The notes under the pieces: model-generated | Told to the model about the DNA's origin: nothing | The model's database searches: none | The model's input: only the letters and a program-made list of their open reading frames with translations | Program-made: the position numbers and the translations under genes | Part shown: positions 6,355 to 7,297 of the stretch, piece by piece | Position numbering within the stretch: the first letter of the stretch is position 1 | Layout of the letters: every line of letters begins with the position of its first letter | From: Sedimentisphaerales bacterium | GTDB lineage: Bacteria; Planctomycetota; Phycisphaerae; Sedimentisphaerales; SM23-30 | DNA length: 7,297 bases | Reading direction: 5' to 3' | Assembly: GCA_030640865.1 (NCBI GenBank) | Contig: DAOWIP010000259.1 | Span: 1-7,297 of the forward strand

Positions 6355-6380
6355 TGTAGGGTGGGGGCTTACCCCACGCG
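6355..6380 (+). repeat. REP-like unit, copy 1
   Basis: TGTAGGGTGGG opens the unit. GTGGGG (6361-6366) pairs perfectly with CCCCAC (6372-6377) around a GCTTA loop, and ACGCG follows. It shares the opening TGTAGGGYGGG and the closing CCACG with copy 2 exactly 60 bp downstream. It resembles short palindromic extragenic repeats. No transposase for such elements lies in this window. Confidence 0.6.
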
Positions 6381-6388
6381 TTTATTAG

Positions 6389-6407
6389 CCCCTGCTGTTA
6401 AGCGGGG
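6389..6407. repeat. Inverted repeat CCCC(T)GC / GCGGGG
   Basis: CCCC (6389-6392) and GC (6394-6395) pair with GC (6402-6403) and GGGG (6404-6407), with one bulged T and a six-base loop. It lies between the two REP-like units. Confidence 0.5.
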
Positions 6408-6414
6408 ATTCTTC

Positions 6415-6441
6415 TGTAGGGCGGGCTGTGCCCGCCACGAG
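6415..6441 (+). repeat. REP-like unit, copy 2
   Basis: Opens TGTAGGGCGGG like copy 1. GGCGGGC (6420-6426) pairs perfectly over seven bases with GCCCGCC (6430-6436) around a TGT loop, and ACGAG follows. The variable base in the stem is matched on the other arm (GGTGGG/CCCCAC in copy 1, GGCGGGC/GCCCGCC here), so pairing is preserved between copies. Confidence 0.6.
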
Positions 6442-6458
6442 GCTTCTTTATTCGATCT

Positions 6459-6472
6459 TGAATGTTGAATGT
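6459..6472 (+). repeat. Tandem 7-mer TGAATGT x2
   Basis: Two perfect adjacent copies of TGAATGT. The seven-base unit length matches that of the larger array at 6523-6571, although the sequence differs. Confidence 0.55.
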
Positions 6473-6473
6473 T

Positions 6474-6489
6474 TCCCGACAAATCGGGA
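6474..6489. repeat. Inverted repeat TCCCGA-CAAA-TCGGGA
   Basis: Perfect six-pair stem with a four-base loop, about 75 bp downstream of the typA stop codon on the - strand. It could protect the 3' end of the typA mRNA. No T run follows in that direction, so a Rho-independent terminator is unlikely. Confidence 0.5.
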
Positions 6490-6494
6490 TTCAT

Positions 6495-6571
6495 TTCTTC
6501 TACATTTCTTCTGTCTTCTTCTACTCTTCACTCTTCACCCTCTACCCTCTACTTTCTACTCTCTACTTTTC
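6495..6571. repeat. Heptanucleotide tandem array overlapping the typA stop codon
   Basis: From 6523 to 6571 seven successive 7-bp units each begin AC and continue with pyrimidines (ACTCTTC twice, ACCCTCT twice, ACTTTCT, ACTCTCT, ACTTTTC). A pyrimidine-only stretch in the same phase reaches back to about 6495, with an ACATTTC unit at 6502-6508. On the - strand the units carry a TAG or TGA once per seven bases. The last two units lie across the end of typA: its TAG (6565-6563) and final Glu-Lys codons are part of the array. The strand asymmetry is extreme, with almost no G on the + strand. Confidence 0.75.
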
Positions 6572-7297
6572 ACGTGTGCGACCTTTGTGTGCTGCTCGCC
6601 GCCGATCGCCTTCTTGTAGCATTCGTTTGCGCATCCGAATAGAGTTCGGGCATATTTCTATTAGTTCGTCGTCCTGGATGTATTCCAGGGCTGCTTCGAG
6701 ACTCATTTGGCGCATTGGTCGCACCTTGGCTGCGTCGTCTTTGCCGGACGCGCGAACATTGGAAAGCTGTTTTGCTTTTGTAACATTTGCGGTTATGTCT
6801 TTTTCTTTACAGTGTTCGCCGGCGATCTGGCCTTCATAAACCTGGTCGCCTGGCTTGACAAAGAAAAACCCACGGTCGTAGAGCGAATCAAGTGCGTATG
6901 CGGTAACCTGGCCGGTATGTGTAGCGACGATAACGCCGTTTTGCCGTTGTGGGATGGCGCCTTTCATCGGCTCATACCTGTCAAAAACATGGTGCATAAT
7001 GGCCCTGCCCTGCGTGGCATTTAACATACGTGTGTGCAGGCCGAAGATTCCTCGTGAGGGGATTTTGAATTCCATGTGCAGAAAATCGCTCGCTCCGCTT
7101 TTGGCATCCATTCTGATCATTTCGCTGCGCCGGTTGCCTAACAGACTCATAACGACATTTTGGCATTCGGTAGGGCAATCGATGACAAGCAGTTCGACAG
7201 GCTCCTGACGTCGGTCGCCGATTTTTCGTATGATCACATTTGGCTTACCGGCGCAAAGTTCAAAACCTTCACGTCGCATGTTCTCTATGAGGACCCC
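6563..7297 (-). CDS. typA: Ribosome-associated GTPase TypA/BipA, C-terminal part (partial)
   Basis: The last 244 residues of TypA/BipA, a translational GTPase related to EF-G and LepA that binds the ribosome and aids 50S assembly and stress or cold adaptation. The frame runs off the right edge; the ATG at 7279 is internal, and GVLIEN before it continues the family sequence. Visible family landmarks are LIENMRREGFEL (EF-G domain V-like part), IPSRGIFGLHTRML, QRQNGVIVATHTGQVTAYAL, DRGFFFVKPGDQVYEGQIAG, LSNVRASGKDDA, and the TypA-specific C-terminal domain with MSLEAALEYIQDDELIEICP and SIRMRKRML. The GTPase domain lies outside the window. The tail ends RRRAAHKGRTREK and its TAG stop lies inside a heptad repeat array. 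The gene is on the same strand as the GH130 operon but 303 bp upstream, so a functional link is not implied. Confidence 0.96.
   Translation of the reverse strand, partial: GVLIENMRREGFELCAGKPNVIIRKIGDRRQEPVELLVIDCPTECQNVVMSLLGNRRSEMIRMDAKSGASDFLHMEFKIPSRGIFGLHTRMLNATQGRAIMHHVFDRYEPMKGAIPQRQNGVIVATHTGQVTAYALDSLYDRGFFFVKPGDQVYEGQIAGEHCKEKDITANVTKAKQLSNVRASGKDDAAKVRPMRQMSLEAALEYIQDDELIEICPNSIRMRKRMLQEGDRRRAAHKGRTREK

Larger units (their letters stand above)
6260..6562. other. Repeat-rich intergenic region between typA and the GH130 operon
   Basis: No coding sequence is supported here. The region is a mosaic of small repeats, listed individually. Next to the operon (6275-6297) ATGTA occurs three times on the + strand (6275, 6286, 6293), a possible but unproven operator. 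I see no confident -35/-10 pair for the operon on the - strand, so the GH130 genes either have a non-canonical promoter or are read through from typA. Confidence 0.5.

Noticed and set aside
6361..6436. Rho-independent terminator for typA or for transcription from the other side
   Set aside because: The stems are strong, but no run of T follows them on either strand.
6355..6441. Possible CRISPR array, given regularly spaced repeats
   Set aside because: There are only two imperfect palindromic units 60 bp apart, filled by another hairpin, with no further repeats and no cas genes.
6428..7208. Several + strand open frames across typA and its repeat region
   Set aside because: They are antisense to typA or translate the pyrimidine repeat array into low-complexity Ser/Leu/Phe peptides.
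1..7297. tRNA, rRNA or riboswitch
   Set aside because: No cloverleaf, rRNA core sequence or riboswitch consensus was recognised by eye in any intergenic stretch.

Overview
The window is ordinary bacterial DNA, shown by the C-terminal half of the bacterial GTPase TypA/BipA, genes preceded by Shine-Dalgarno sequences, and tightly packed same-strand genes using ATG, GTG and TTG starts. The mix of a membrane-anchored orphan protein, several GH130 paralogues and repeat-laden intergenic DNA would suit a Planctomycetota-type genome. That placement is a weak inference, and nothing in the sequence fixes the phylum.

Left part, + strand: the tail of an unrecognised gene (to 173), a spacer with a C-rich tract, a near-consensus sigma-70 promoter (286-314), a HAD-superfamily hydrolase (321-1328), a hairpin, and a single-pass membrane protein of unknown function (1385-2143). 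A convergent 61-bp gap follows (2144-2204).

Centre, - strand: a four-gene operon reading from 6259 down to 2205. It encodes three consecutive GH130 family proteins, called here GH130-C (5327-6259), GH130-B (4396-5325) and GH130-A (3356-4399), then a GT4-type glycosyltransferase (2205-3341). Junctions are a 1-nt gap, a 4-nt overlap and a 14-nt gap, so the genes are almost certainly co-transcribed and translationally coupled. GH130-A and GH130-B keep the catalytic Asp and the basic residues expected of mannoside phosphorylases. GH130-C has lost most of them, including the catalytic Asp, and looks like a degenerate or repurposed paralogue. Known GH130 enzymes act on beta-mannosides, releasing mannose 1-phosphate or free mannose. 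A glycosyltransferase in the same operon suggests a locus that both builds and breaks a mannose-containing glycan.

Right part: a 303-bp gap (6260-6562) with no gene but crowded with small repeats: five GC-rich or perfect hairpins, two copies of a REP-like unit 60 bp apart, a tandem 7-mer and a heptanucleotide array that runs into the 3' end of typA. The partial typA gene (- strand) continues off the right edge.

The most noteworthy points are the GH130 x3 + GT4 operon, the active-site decay in GH130-C, and the heptad array that supplies stop codons in all frames at the end of typA.
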